The notes: generated from the sequence alone by a model not told the origin. A stretch of DNA of 64,000 bases from Pseudoalteromonas caenipelagi (GCF_013140855.1 NZ_JABBPG010000001.1:930001-994000), one strand, 5' to 3'. Numbered from the stretch's first letter, positions 1 through 8,897 are shown. Numbers and translations are program-made.

Positions 1-1
1 C

Positions 2-625
2 TTGCTAGAAGAGTTACAAGCTTTTGATGTACAGCTAAATAAGGCCCTAGATGTCAAAGTGCCTGATGGCTTAGCCGAGCGTATTTTAGCAAACCAAAAA
101 GCGGATAATGCCCATAATGTAGTTGCTAGAAAAAGCTGGTTTAAGCGTTACAAAACACCATTTGCAACTGCGGCAAGTGCAACCTTTGCTTTAGGTTTGT
201 ACTTTATGAGCGCAACCCAAACACCATTACTTGCAGGTGAACACGCCCTAGCCCACGTTCATCACGAACAAGTGGCGTTTCAAAGTAATACCAAGATTGC
301 CTTACAAGTAGTTAATGACAAATTATCACTGTTTGGAGCAAAGCTTGAGTCGTTACCTGGAGATGTAACCTACGCTACTTTTTGTAACTTCAAGGGTCAA
401 AAAAGCTTACACTTGGTTTTTCAGTCTGAGCATGGTCCTATGACGGTGTTTATAGTGCCGCTTTCTGGCAAAAATAGTTTAGGTGGAGATGGTCAGTTTA
501 AAGACGATCGCTATAACGGTATTATCGAGCAAGACCAGCATGCAGCAACGGTACTTGTTGCTAATTTAGGCTCTCCAGTAGAGCAATATCAAAAAAACGT
601 CGCAAGCGCTCTTCGCTGGCTTTAA
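2..625 (+). CDS. DUF3379-like membrane protein (5' end cut by window)
   Basis: The frame runs in from the left edge, so the true start is upstream and only the C-terminal 207 residues are seen. A basic stretch (KSWFKRYK) precedes one membrane segment at about visible residues 50-70, followed by about 135 residues that would lie outside the membrane. This resembles DUF3379 proteins, which are usually encoded next to an ECF sigma factor gene and may act as anti-sigma factors; that role is family inference and the sigma gene is outside the window. A hairpin at 637-663 follows the stop. Family assignment is moderate. Confidence 0.65.
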   Translation: MLEELQAFDVQLNKALDVKVPDGLAERILANQKADNAHNVVARKSWFKRYKTPFATAASATFALGLYFMSATQTPLLAGEHALAHVHHEQVAFQSNTKIALQVVNDKLSLFGAKLESLPGDVTYATFCNFKGQKSLHLVFQSEHGPMTVFIVPLSGKNSLGGDGQFKDDRYNGIIEQDQHAATVLVANLGSPVEQYQKNVASALRWL

Positions 626-636
626 GGTTGTAAAAA

Positions 637-663
637 AAGCGGTACGTTATACGCGTACCGCTT
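637..663. terminator. Hairpin after the DUF3379-like gene
   Basis: Perfect 10-bp arms AAGCGGTACG (637-646) and CGTACCGCTT (654-663) around a 7-nt loop, 12 bp after the stop codon. The seven-base A run lies before the stem, so the best U-tract is read from the minus strand. It may act in both directions. Confidence 0.6.
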
Positions 664-754
664 ATCGCTTTCTCACCCGTATTGAGCCGTTTTTTATTCC
701 TCTTATACAATGATTTCTTTACAATTCCTGCAGTTTTAGTTTTATAGGATAGTT

Positions 755-1624
755 ATGAAAAACTTTATTGTGTTCTTCTCGCTGATCTCACTACTATTTG
801 TGAGTAGCTTTAACGTAGAAGCAAGGAAAAAGTTTGGCAGTAAGTCTACTGGCAAAACCCAACAAACCAGCACCACGCAACAAAAACAGCAAACCGATAC
901 CAAAGCGATTTCACCTGCTTCGACAGCAAAGCCTAAATCAAGTAAGAAAGGTATTATGGCTGGTGTATTAGGTGGCTTATTAGCTGGTGGTTTAATTGCC
1001 GCTATGCTTGGCGACGATTTTGAAGGCTTTCAACTGTTAGAGATGATTTTACTCGCTCTAGCAGCATTTGTTATTTTCAAACTTATCAAAAGTATGATGC
1101 AAAAGCGTCAGCAACCGGTTATGGCGGGTGGCCCACAAATGGGTGGCCCACAGGTGGGTGGCTCTGAGCAGCTAAACCAACCCCAACAGTTTCAAACTCA
1201 GGCCCCAACAAGCGGCTTTGGGCAGCAGCAAGACTCAGTACCTTTTAACTTGCCTAATGATTTTGACGTCAATGGCTTTTTACAAGGTGCTCGTCAGCAT
1301 TACCACACTCTACAGGACGCATGGAACAAAAAAGACTATACCACCATGGCTGAGTACCTAAGCCCAGAGTTGGTTGATGAGTTTAAACAGCAGCGTGAAA
1401 ATGAAGGTGACGTGGCCACTGAAGTCATGTTTGTTGATGCTCAGCTCGTACGCGCAGATACCAAAGCGGATGTGTGGGAAGTAAGTATTCTATTTAAAGG
1501 TAAGTATCGTGACCTTGGTGACAAGCAAGAAGAGCCAATTCACGAAGTGTGGCACCTTGAACGCCAAACCCAAGATAATGCCCCTTGGCTGATTGTTGGT
1601 GTTGAAGATTTAATCGAAGGCTAG
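755..1624 (+). CDS. Tim44-like domain membrane protein
   Basis: 289 residues. An N-terminal signal-like hydrophobic segment ends near VEA, followed by a Gln/Thr/Lys-rich low-complexity stretch (about 25-65). A Gly-rich hydrophobic segment (about 66-86) and a second membrane segment (about 92-110) come next, then a Gly/Met/Gln-rich linker. The C-terminal globular domain (about 165-289) has the NTF2-like fold features of bacterial Tim44-like proteins. The function of these bacterial proteins is not established and import of proteins should not be assumed. AGGATAG lies 5 bp before the ATG. It stands alone, with a hairpin 20 bp after the stop. Confidence 0.8.
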   Translation: MKNFIVFFSLISLLFVSSFNVEARKKFGSKSTGKTQQTSTTQQKQQTDTKAISPASTAKPKSSKKGIMAGVLGGLLAGGLIAAMLGDDFEGFQLLEMILLALAAFVIFKLIKSMMQKRQQPVMAGGPQMGGPQVGGSEQLNQPQQFQTQAPTSGFGQQQDSVPFNLPNDFDVNGFLQGARQHYHTLQDAWNKKDYTTMAEYLSPELVDEFKQQRENEGDVATEVMFVDAQLVRADTKADVWEVSILFKGKYRDLGDKQEEPIHEVWHLERQTQDNAPWLIVGVEDLIEG

Positions 1625-1927
1625 CCTATTTAGTCTATGCGTTTAAAGCTGCAGATATCGCTTGTCTGCGGCTTTAATCAGGTTATTCCCGACGTTAAAG
1701 ACCTTAGCGCCAAACCAAATAACCCTTCTATTTATAAAAGCGGTTGTTTTAAAATCGCATAGCTTGATAACTTCCCAGACCACCATTTACTTAACCATTT
1801 GATTTGATCGTTTTGTCATTTAATGTCGTCAATATATTGTGTGATATGAGAGAATAAATGTGCTTTTCCATGAGGCTGTGAATATAAAACCAGTTGGCTA
1901 ACGCAGCTACATTAGCGTTTATAAAAT
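1625..1927. other. Intergenic gap between convergent genes
   Basis: About 300 bp between the Tim44-like gene and the LamG regulator. It holds the terminator hairpin at 1645-1675. Nothing else recognisable was seen in the remaining AT-rich sequence. Confidence 0.5.
1645..1675 (+). terminator. Hairpin after the Tim44-like gene
   Basis: Arms AAAGCTGCAGA (1645-1655) and TCTGCGGCTTT (1665-1675) pair with one mismatch. The T-run at the end of the stem is short. Confidence 0.55.
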
Positions 1928-3073
1928 TTATCGTTTAGCCGTTATTAACCCGCCTTTCGTGGCAATACTATAACACTGACGCGTATTACCTTTTTGATAA
2001 TCAGAGGCTATATCATAAACATCCAGTGCTCTGTGATAAAGTGCAACTTCTGCAATCTGCCCTTCGAATAATCCAGTCAAATATGATGAGCGACTACCTA
2101 TTCTCAGAGGCATGTTATTAGCTAAAGACCCAGACCTAAGTGTAGGATCATGGCTACAAGTTTGCCGCCCATCAACAAAAAATCGGATCCCTGACGAGTC
2201 ATCTCGATCAATAGATACTGCTATATGGTGCCAGTTGCCATCAGCGATAAAAGCCTGCGTAATATAGTTTGTACATGATGCGCCGGGCTGTCCACAGTAC
2301 CAACTACCCTGACCATCAGCCAGTTGAAAGCCAAGCCGACCTTCATCAACAAATAATACGTATCCTTGTACATGAGACAATTGGTTCTCATAACGCTTAT
2401 CAACGATGACCCGCTGCTCTAATGCTGTGGTTTTTATCCATGCAGTAATGGAAAAATCTTCAATAGAAATATCTAGCTCATCTGTGTCTGCAATTTCAAT
2501 ATAGTCATCATAACCATCAAAACAAAACGCTTGCGATTCATCCGCTGCGGCAATACGGATGACATCTTCTTTATGGATAGTTAATTCAGAGATAGAATGT
2601 TTACTTAAAACCTCCTTTTCATAAGGAAGTGAATTGCCCACAAGCAGCAGCAAAACAACAGTGTATACAACAGGGCTTTTAAGATATGCGACCAAGGGCA
2701 ACTCTTTTTGTAATTGCCAGGTGAGTTTTGCATCAATGTAATACCCTTTACCACGCGCATTTTTGATACTCTCACCAGCCCCTTCTTGTCCTAACGCCAG
2801 CCTAAGTATTCTGATGCGCTGCTTAACGTTGTCTTCCCCGGTGATTACATTGCCCCAAACTAACGTTTGCAATTGTGTACAAGACACAGGATTTGGCGCA
2901 TTATTTAACAGCGTGACCAATAACTGATATGACAACTCACTCAATTGAATGTCTTTTTGTTTTTTGTATACTTTTTTCCTTGAAAAGCAAATAGTTAAGT
3001 CGTTGAACTTGACTAATGAATATTGCTCACTTAGCGGTTTTGAGAATTGTCCTTGCGCTTGCTTGAGTGCCAT
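1928..3073 (-). CDS. CadC-type winged-helix membrane regulator with LamG sensor domain
   Basis: 381 residues. Residues about 20-118 form an OmpR/CadC-type winged-helix DNA-binding domain (LSELSYQLLVTLL, VKQRIRILRLALGQ, GKGYYID). One membrane segment follows at about 130-147. The periplasmic part (about 175-365) is a LamG/concanavalin-like domain, shown by FDGYDDYIEIADTDELDIS, FSITAWIKT, DGNWHHIAV and FFVDGRQ. ToxR/CadC-type proteins regulate transcription from the membrane in response to outside signals. LamG domains commonly bind glycans or proteins, so a polysaccharide signal is a reasonable guess. No target gene is evident; the neighbouring DM9 gene (3329-3889) is a candidate. Confidence 0.85.
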   Translation of the reverse strand: MALKQAQGQFSKPLSEQYSLVKFNDLTICFSRKKVYKKQKDIQLSELSYQLLVTLLNNAPNPVSCTQLQTLVWGNVITGEDNVKQRIRILRLALGQEGAGESIKNARGKGYYIDAKLTWQLQKELPLVAYLKSPVVYTVVLLLLVGNSLPYEKEVLSKHSISELTIHKEDVIRIAAADESQAFCFDGYDDYIEIADTDELDISIEDFSITAWIKTTALEQRVIVDKRYENQLSHVQGYVLFVDEGRLGFQLADGQGSWYCGQPGASCTNYITQAFIADGNWHHIAVSIDRDDSSGIRFFVDGRQTCSHDPTLRSGSLANNMPLRIGSRSSYLTGLFEGQIAEVALYHRALDVYDIASDYQKGNTRQCYSIATKGGLITAKR

Positions 3074-3288
3074 ATAGGTCCGTTAATATATTCTAGCTTG
3101 TATCTAAATTGGTACACAATCGTTATACACCGAAAACAAACCAGAAATCCAACTTTTTCATACGTAAATTTTACAATAATAATATTTTGTAAATAAAAAT
3201 ATATATCAACGCACAACTGACTGGTACTTTTTGCAATTGTATCGAGCAAGAGATTAGAGTAAATAAACTCTTTTAGTGCTAGCAAACA

Positions 3289-3319
3289 CGCTGTGATCGG
3301 TTGGAAAGTAATCACAGCG
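3289..3319 (-). terminator. Terminator hairpin between the DM9 gene and the LamG regulator
   Basis: CGCTGTGAT (3289-3297) and ATCACAGCG (3311-3319) form a perfect 9-bp stem 10 bp past the stop of the leftward gene at 3329. The plus-strand side has a T6 run, so it may work in either direction. Confidence 0.65.
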
Positions 3320-3328
3320 TTTTTTATT

Positions 3329-3889
3329 CTATCTCTGCCCGCTATAATTATCGATTAATACCGAGAAGTTATCCTCGCTCACTCTTAATAAGTACTCTCG
3401 GCCTCTGTGACCATAGTAACAACCATGCCCTCGCACAAACTTACCCACTACAGAATGTGGACCATGCATACCTTTACAAATGTATACGTCAAACCCTTCA
3501 CTACCGCCAATAACCGCATTGCTACGGATCTGATCAGGCAACGCCCCTTTTTTATAAGGGCCATGTAAACGACTGGCCCACGCAAGTCCATCAAACTTTG
3601 TCAATAAACTATTAAAGACTGGTGAACCGTACTCTTTGCCTCTCAAGGCTACATAACACATGCCATTTACATGCTTACCTGGTAGGTTCATGTACTGACA
3701 AACATATACAGGCGAACTGCTGTCATGATAGTCGGCACCGACCTTACTACCGTCTTTTATTTCTGCTTGAATGTTAAGCTTCCACCCTGTGTCATAGAGC
3801 CAATTATGTGGGTTTGAGTACGCAGTGGCTTTGGCACACGCTATGGTTGTTGCCAAAACGAATATATTTGCTATTAGATTTTTTCTCAT
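3329..3889 (-). CDS. Secreted DM9-repeat (DUF3421-like) protein
   Basis: I start the gene at the ATG at 3889, which gives a 186-residue protein with a typical signal peptide (MRKNLIANIFVLATTIACAKA). A longer in-frame start at 4045 would add a second hydrophobic stretch and a basic region and looks like non-coding extension. Two copies of a VY-C / PGK-or-VGK / G-CY / GREY-type motif are visible: VYVCQYMNLPGKHVNGMCY and VYICKGMHGPHSVVGKF with YYGHRGREY. This is the DM9 repeat pattern. DM9 proteins are best known from insects and molluscs as lectin-like or stress proteins. Six or more Cys residues suggest periplasmic or extracellular disulfides. Confidence 0.65.
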   Translation of the reverse strand: MRKNLIANIFVLATTIACAKATAYSNPHNWLYDTGWKLNIQAEIKDGSKVGADYHDSSSPVYVCQYMNLPGKHVNGMCYVALRGKEYGSPVFNSLLTKFDGLAWASRLHGPYKKGALPDQIRSNAVIGGSEGFDVYICKGMHGPHSVVGKFVRGHGCYYGHRGREYLLRVSEDNFSVLIDNYSGQR

Positions 3890-4252
3890 GGTTCTCTCGC
3901 GTAAAGTCTGTTGATGTTGTTGTGATCGCATACGCTTGCGTTTGAATGGTATGAAATCACTGGGGTATATTCCTAAATTAGCAACACTCACAACAAGGAA
4001 AACTAAGTAAAAGAGAGTGAAAAAAAGAAAAAACACAGTTAACACCTTGATAATATGAAATATATTTTATTTCAGCTTGACTGGTTAGTCATTTAACAGA
4101 CCGACTACACTATCGCTTTCTAAATAATAACGCTTGGCTCTAAGCGAAAGAGATACAGGCTAAGGTAACGTAACATTGCTGCATCACCACGTTAATACAG
4201 CCCCAATCACGCTTTCATGATAAGAGCTGTATTTGCTTTTTATACCGCCACA
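3890..4252. other. Non-coding gap upstream of the DM9 gene
   Basis: About 360 bp between two leftward genes. It must hold the promoter of the DM9 gene and the terminator of the gene starting at 4996, but I could not pick out a convincing -35/-10 pair or a strong hairpin. Confidence 0.4.
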
Positions 4253-4996
4253 CTAGCCGTTCACTTTACCCGGTAACGACAGATTGCCCGATGCAACATC
4301 CATCACATTCACAACGCAAAGCAGTGGCGCATGAACACTTTGATTAACTCTCAGACCAGCAGTAACCCCATCGAATGTAGCACCTTCAACAATGCCGATA
4401 TCATCAAATGGAATGCTCACTTCAACAACATTAGATTTAAAAGTCGGGTTCCAACCTGGGCTATCTAATAAAATAGGTAAGCCGGGCCAAGTTTTTGGTA
4501 ATCTAGGCCTGCTGTCTTTTGGAATATCCACCACACCTAACGCGCCTTTTCCACATAACTCGTTAGGCTCAAGCACTACCCAATGGCTATGCCATACGTT
4601 GCCATCATTTTTAGTATCACCATCGCCATTTTCATCAAACAAGGGCGTATCATCAAAATCAGGATGTGACGTAACAGCTAATGCTAAAATACCGGCCTTT
4701 TTCTCAAAACCAACCTCATAGCTATCCATCGTTGTTGGCCACACATATGAAAATACACGACTACCCGCCAGCTTGCCGTTCACAGATGGTTTGCTATCAC
4801 CAGCCTGTTTAGACACTGCCATATGAAAAGTGGCAACATTACCGTCAGTGGTTATTTTGGTATGAATAATATCAAAAGGGGCTAAGGTTCCCTGCTCAAC
4901 ATCTGAGTGAATTCCGCCTTTATGCTCAGTGTGCGCACTGACACTTTGACACACCCCAATACTTACTAAAGTTAAGACTAAACAGTAGTTACGCAT
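4253..4996 (-). CDS. Hypothetical periplasmic protein
   Basis: 247 residues with a signal peptide (MRNYCLVLTLVSIGVC, cleavage near VSA). The mature part begins HTEHKGG and has an acidic Asp/Asn-rich loop (DENGDGDTKNDG, about residues 121-132) that resembles a calcium-binding loop, followed by NVWHSHW. Two Cys residues occur in the C-terminal half. I do not recognise the family. The start overlaps the end of the thioredoxin-like gene at 4989 by 8 bp, so the two genes are probably translationally coupled and controlled by the divergent MarR gene. Function unknown. Confidence 0.7.
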   Translation of the reverse strand: MRNYCLVLTLVSIGVCQSVSAHTEHKGGIHSDVEQGTLAPFDIIHTKITTDGNVATFHMAVSKQAGDSKPSVNGKLAGSRVFSYVWPTTMDSYEVGFEKKAGILALAVTSHPDFDDTPLFDENGDGDTKNDGNVWHSHWVVLEPNELCGKGALGVVDIPKDSRPRLPKTWPGLPILLDSPGWNPTFKSNVVEVSIPFDDIGIVEGATFDGVTAGLRVNQSVHAPLLCVVNVMDVASGNLSLPGKVNG

Positions 4997-5237
4997 GTTG
5001 CTCTCCTTTTAAATCCTCAAGCGCTGCTCCAAAATTAATATGAAACACCGAACCATCAAGCACCAACGCCGGCACAGATTTAACGCCTGCCAGCTGTGCA
5101 TCAGCAAGCGTTGATATGTTTTCGCCCAAATGGATCACTGAAATGGCAAATTGATTTTTATCTAATGCATCTAAAACCTGTTGCTTCGCACTAAGACACA
5201 CAGGACACCCTGCATGGTAAAAAATGGCTGTTTTCAT
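4989..5237 (-). CDS. Small thioredoxin/glutaredoxin-like protein (CPVC)
   Basis: 82 residues of thioredoxin fold. The redox motif CPVC lies at about residues 11-14 after a beta strand (MKTAIFYHAGC). The cis-Pro loop is visible in GVKSVPALVLDG. It has no signal peptide, so it is probably cytoplasmic. It is the first gene of a leftward two-gene unit and is divergent from the Cys-rich MarR gene, with about 107 bp between starts holding a repeated AGTCGAYACYA motif. Likely a thiol-disulfide reductant for a partner that cannot be named from sequence. Confidence 0.8.
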   Translation of the reverse strand: MKTAIFYHAGCPVCLSAKQQVLDALDKNQFAISVIHLGENISTLADAQLAGVKSVPALVLDGSVFHINFGAALEDLKGEQHA

Positions 5238-5272
5238 AATAGATTCCTTTTTGATTGATTAATTTAGTATTG

Positions 5273-5340
5273 AGTCGACACCAAATTAATCTAAAGGCGA
5301 AAATCAATCTTGTCAACATAGTTTTTAGTCGATACTATTT
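5273..5340. promoter_or_regulatory. Putative MarR operator: two direct repeats in a divergent promoter region
   Basis: AGTCGACACCAAAT-like sequence at 5273-5286 and AGTCGATACTATTT at 5327-5340 share AGTCGA(C/T)AC(C/T)A. The second copy ends 4 bp before the MarR ATG. Spacing is 54 bp, about five helical turns. Binding by the adjacent regulator is inferred. Confidence 0.5.
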
Positions 5341-5344
5341 AGCT

Positions 5345-5908
5345 ATGAAAACGAATCAAATTTATAACAATGTTGAACGCTTGGGTGAGCTCCTAAAAAT
5401 AGGTGCGCGCAAAGCAGGCGCGGAATATGGACTACAACCCGTTCAGGTTGAAGTGCTACACTATTTGTCGCTATGTAATCAATTTTCTGATAGTCCAATG
5501 GCAGTGACAGAGTACCTTGGCTTAACCAAAGGGACTGTTTCTCAAACACTTAAGGTATTAGAAACAAAAGAGTTGCTCATTAAAAAACTCGATGAAAAAG
5601 ACAAGCGTATGACTCATCTTAAGCTTTCTAGCAAAGGCCAACAGTTGGTCCAAGAGATTATTCCCACGCCCCTATTCGCTGGTGCAATTGAGCACTTATC
5701 TGCAGCGCAGCGCGCTGACATAGAGTCGTCATTAGGGCTGCTACTAACAGCCTTACTCAAAGCTAATAACCTTAAAACATTTGGGGTGTGTCAATCTTGC
5801 CGCTACAACGAAACAAAAGAAGATGGCAGTTATTTTTGTGGATTAGTGAAACAACCTTTAACGTCTTATCAGGTCAAATTGATCTGTCGGGAGCATGAGT
5901 ACAAATAA
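5345..5908 (+). CDS. MarR-family regulator with a C-terminal Cys cluster
   Basis: The ATG at 5345 gives 187 residues (MKTNQIYNN...); an in-frame start at 5255 would run through the operator region and is unlikely. The winged helix covers about residues 25-115 (VTEYLGLTKGTVSQTLKVLE, LIKKLDEKDKRM, LKLSSKGQQLVQE). Unusually, the last 40 residues carry four Cys: C-x2-C in GVCQSCRYN, then YFCG and LICREHE. This could bind zinc or an iron-sulfur cluster and make the protein redox- or metal-sensing. It is divergent from the CPVC protein gene, which supports a redox role. MarR proteins usually repress neighbouring genes. Confidence 0.85.
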   Translation: MKTNQIYNNVERLGELLKIGARKAGAEYGLQPVQVEVLHYLSLCNQFSDSPMAVTEYLGLTKGTVSQTLKVLETKELLIKKLDEKDKRMTHLKLSSKGQQLVQEIIPTPLFAGAIEHLSAAQRADIESSLGLLLTALLKANNLKTFGVCQSCRYNETKEDGSYFCGLVKQPLTSYQVKLICREHEYK

Positions 5909-5980
5909 CTGTCACGCTTTTAACTACAGAGGCCGCTTTTTTGTCTGACTTGAGCAAAATGCAGCGTGTCGATTCAGCTA

Positions 5981-6847
5981 TCAGCAACTTACGTTATTAA
6001 TAAGATGCTGCTTGCTTCGCATGGCATCGCGTAAAAAAGTAATGAGCTTTTTGACGTTGGGAAGCGACTGCTTACTAGGGTGAGTTAACACCCATAAACA
6101 GGCATAAGAAGTAACACTTGGGGCAAACTCCACTAAACCATCAAAGTGCTGGGCTATGTAGTGTGCGCCTCTGATCATCCCCAAACCTTGTGCTGCGGCT
6201 TGATGGCGTAATACTAAATCTTCTATGGTCAACTTAATAGGTGCATTAGGAAATGGGCTATCGTGCAGCCATTGCGGCCGCGGGTGGGCATTTATCGATA
6301 TCCAGCTTACGTCCTGTCCACTGCGTTGTGCAAAATAGTCTTTATGGGCAAAAAATCCTAAAGAGATGGGGCACAATCTGTGACCAACTAAATAATCATC
6401 CAATTGCTCTGCTGCACGTATTACCACATCGGCTTCAGACTTATCTAAGTCACTGAGCGCATATGTGGTGTTAATGTTTAGCTGTACGTGGGGATTTTGC
6501 TGCTGAAACTCTGCTAAAACATCCATTAGTACAAACTGTAAAATGGCAGGCGGTAATGAGAGGGTTACTTGCTGTTTAAGTTGTTTGACGCTGTCATCAA
6601 TAGCAATTTGGTGCTCATTAAAGCGCACTTGCATTGCTTGAGCCGCATCAATCAACCTTAATCCCACCTCACTAAACACTAGGTTGTTTTGTATAAGCGT
6701 ACATACATCAACGCCATAACGTTGATTAAGGTTGGCTAGTCTACGCGACACAGTACCATGATTTACCGCCAGTAATTTAGCTGCACCGCGCACAGTGTTG
6801 GCTTGTTTTAATGCCAGTAGTAATTGAAAGTCGTCCCAGTTTTGCAT
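5981..6847 (-). CDS. LysR-family transcriptional regulator
   Basis: 288 residues. The N-terminal helix-turn-helix is at about residues 1-60 (WDDFQLLLALKQANTVRGAAKLLAVNHGTVSRRLANL) and the substrate-binding domain at about 90-280. The HTH wording is that of the group in which most LysR proteins act on a nearby or divergent gene, but here the upstream gene at 6876 is on the same strand, so no target is obvious. The ligand is unknown. Confidence 0.85.
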   Translation of the reverse strand: MQNWDDFQLLLALKQANTVRGAAKLLAVNHGTVSRRLANLNQRYGVDVCTLIQNNLVFSEVGLRLIDAAQAMQVRFNEHQIAIDDSVKQLKQQVTLSLPPAILQFVLMDVLAEFQQQNPHVQLNINTTYALSDLDKSEADVVIRAAEQLDDYLVGHRLCPISLGFFAHKDYFAQRSGQDVSWISINAHPRPQWLHDSPFPNAPIKLTIEDLVLRHQAAAQGLGMIRGAHYIAQHFDGLVEFAPSVTSYACLWVLTHPSKQSLPNVKKLITFLRDAMRSKQHLINNVSC

Positions 6848-6875
6848 GCTGACAATATTAAGCGTTGAGGTCTGC

Positions 6876-7340
6876 TTAAGTTAATGTGTTTTTCGCGTCA
6901 TGTATAGCAAATGCCGATATTTTCCATTGCCCATCAATTAAATAGACGTAATAACTCGCCCCAACTTTGTTATGCAACTTCCCCTCTTTGGTATAGCGCT
7001 CGGCAACATTGCTCACCAAAGCAATATTACTATCAAGAAAGTGTACTTTTATTTTGCCCCACTTAACGTGCGTAACGCCATCCGCTTTTAAGTTTGATAA
7101 AAACACCTGAACTTGCTGATTCATTTGCGTCTGTGTGATCACTCTTGGCTGAGAATGAGTAGACATAAGCATGAGTGTGTCGGTATACAGCTGAGGGGTT
7201 TTAGGTAATTCATCGCTTTGTAGATAATGATTATATTTGCTCATATAGTTTGCAAACAACGCCTTAATATTCGCTTCATGAGTGGCTGCTTGTGTATGGC
7301 AACTGATAAAAAGTAATAAGATCAGTGTAGTTAGTTTCAT
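6876..7340 (-). CDS. Secreted NTF2-like (SnoaL/DUF4440-type) protein
   Basis: 154 residues with a signal peptide (MKLTTLILLLFISCHTQA). The remainder matches the cone-shaped NTF2-like fold: an N-terminal helical part with YMSKYNHYL, then strands ending YYVYLIDGQWKISAFAIHD, a typical last strand of SnoaL/DUF4440 proteins. No catalytic residues can be assigned. It lies 28 bp upstream of the LysR gene on the same strand, so the two may be cotranscribed. GGAGCAAAC-like SD lies before the ATG. Confidence 0.7.
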   Translation of the reverse strand: MKLTTLILLLFISCHTQAATHEANIKALFANYMSKYNHYLQSDELPKTPQLYTDTLMLMSTHSQPRVITQTQMNQQVQVFLSNLKADGVTHVKWGKIKVHFLDSNIALVSNVAERYTKEGKLHNKVGASYYVYLIDGQWKISAFAIHDAKNTLT

Positions 7341-7569
7341 GTGGTTTGCTCCTTGTTCGTTTTTATCATCCTAGCAAGTGTGATCAACAAGGTCTCGGAT
7401 TGAAATCAGCTTTTAATGGTGCAATTTTGCACCAACCACCCTTGCCTTTTAACGACGTTCATAAGATGTGAATATTGTATTATCACGTCGACTGAGCCAT
7501 TCTAAATACAGGCAAATACTTAACTCATTGTAATTTTGAAGTCTGGGTAACGATTAGCGAATTTTTAGG

Positions 7570-8100
7570 ATGGGCATGGCGAAGATTTTTGATTATTTAA
7601 AATTAACCGTATTCGTATGTGCATTGCTTATTGGTGTACAAGTACCGGGCTTTGTAGAGCAGTACAAACAAAACCTAAACGCACGTGTATCTGAATCATC
7701 GCAAAGCCTCAGTGCATTTCAAAATGATGCCGACAAATACTTTGCTGGCGATATCAATAAGCTAATAAAGCACTATCAAACAAACAAAGATCCCATCATT
7801 TTATCCGGCGGTGACAATATCAATAAATTGGTGACTAGAAACCAGCAGCTGATAAACGCTCAAGCGGCATTTAACCAGTCTATTCTAAGCCCCTATATAC
7901 ATGTTTTTATCAACCCAATCACAGAAATTAGAGCTGATGTTTGGCACAATTACAGCTATGTAGTGGTGCTCAATGAAGCAGCCATTGTCGCAGGAGTAGT
8001 ATGTGGTATTGTATTGCTAGCATTATTTGAGCTATTTATAGGGACTTTGGTCTATATGGGCAGTTTATTTATCAGCCCAAAAAGCACCACTACTTGGTAG
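7570..8100 (+). CDS. DUF2937 family membrane protein
   Basis: 176 residues with an N-terminal membrane segment (about 10-28), a soluble region of about 110 residues, and a C-terminal membrane segment (about 138-165). This is the layout of DUF2937 proteins, whose function is unknown. Two ATGs are possible, 7570 and 7576. TTAGGATGGG lies very close to the first, so the second (MAKIFDYLK) may be the one used. It is single-gene with about 275 bp of unremarkable sequence after it. Confidence 0.7.
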   Translation: MGMAKIFDYLKLTVFVCALLIGVQVPGFVEQYKQNLNARVSESSQSLSAFQNDADKYFAGDINKLIKHYQTNKDPIILSGGDNINKLVTRNQQLINAQAAFNQSILSPYIHVFINPITEIRADVWHNYSYVVVLNEAAIVAGVVCGIVLLALFELFIGTLVYMGSLFISPKSTTTW

Positions 8101-8375
8101 TAGCTAAAGCTTTATTACAACAATAAAGCCATAAACAAGCACTTAATGTTTTAAACACGCCAAAGCAATAGCACTCTCGTTTGTTGTTACCTCTCCAACC
8201 TTGTACCTATATTTAATTTATGCCGTTTTTCATGCCACACATTGCTACCCTAGGAGTGATCTTTCTCCATGTTCACAAAGTATTGTAATAACGTTTAGTT
8301 GTGTTAAGTGATAGTGACCCTTAAACAACATCATTCAGCTGTATGGACGACAGGCATCATAAAGGATAGAAATGT

Positions 8376-8894
8376 ATGTTATTTATCAAAGCATTTGAGT
8401 ACAAAAAATGGGCGAATAATGAGCTGCTCAACTTTGGAGAGCGCCAACTATCTTTGCTTCCAAAAGAAGATGCTGATTTTTTTATTCGAATTTTAAATCA
8501 TACCACTGTTGTAGACAGCTTATTTATCTCTCGAATTTTGGGCAAACCTGAGAAGTACCGTGCAGACAATACTTTAGAAACTCCCCAAATATTTGAGTTG
8601 CGCAAGACGATGGCAAAAAATGATACTTGGCTCATTCATTTTAATAAAACACTATCAATGGATGGCTTACAGCGAGACATCTCATTTCAATTTACCGATG
8701 GCGATCACGGTAGAATGTCTGTCCATGAGATCCTATTGCACTTATTAACTCACGGCAGTAACCACCGCGGTATGGCATCAAGAGTGCTCGCAAGCAATAA
8801 CCTTGATAGACCAAGAGATACTTATACCCGCTACATACATACGATGGATCCAGCAAGGCTAGTAGCACAAGAGATGCTACAGATAGCCACTTAA
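8376..8894 (+). CDS. DinB-family protein
   Basis: 172 residues of the DinB four-helix bundle. The likely metal ligands are His in ILNHTTVVD (about residue 46) and the pair in HLLTHGSNHRGMA (about 122-130). DinB-family proteins are metal-binding bundles related to thiol-dependent S-transferases; most have no known substrate. AAGGATAG precedes the ATG. A broken VOC gene follows after 3 bp, so this may once have been part of a longer acquired unit. Confidence 0.8.
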   Translation: MLFIKAFEYKKWANNELLNFGERQLSLLPKEDADFFIRILNHTTVVDSLFISRILGKPEKYRADNTLETPQIFELRKTMAKNDTWLIHFNKTLSMDGLQRDISFQFTDGDHGRMSVHEILLHLLTHGSNHRGMASRVLASNNLDRPRDTYTRYIHTMDPARLVAQEMLQIAT

Positions 8895-8897
8895 CGT

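Noticed and set aside
5255..5344. Extended start of the MarR gene at 5255
   Set aside because: The extra 30 codons would overlap the divergent promoter and the repeated operator motif; the ATG at 5345 fits normal MarR length.
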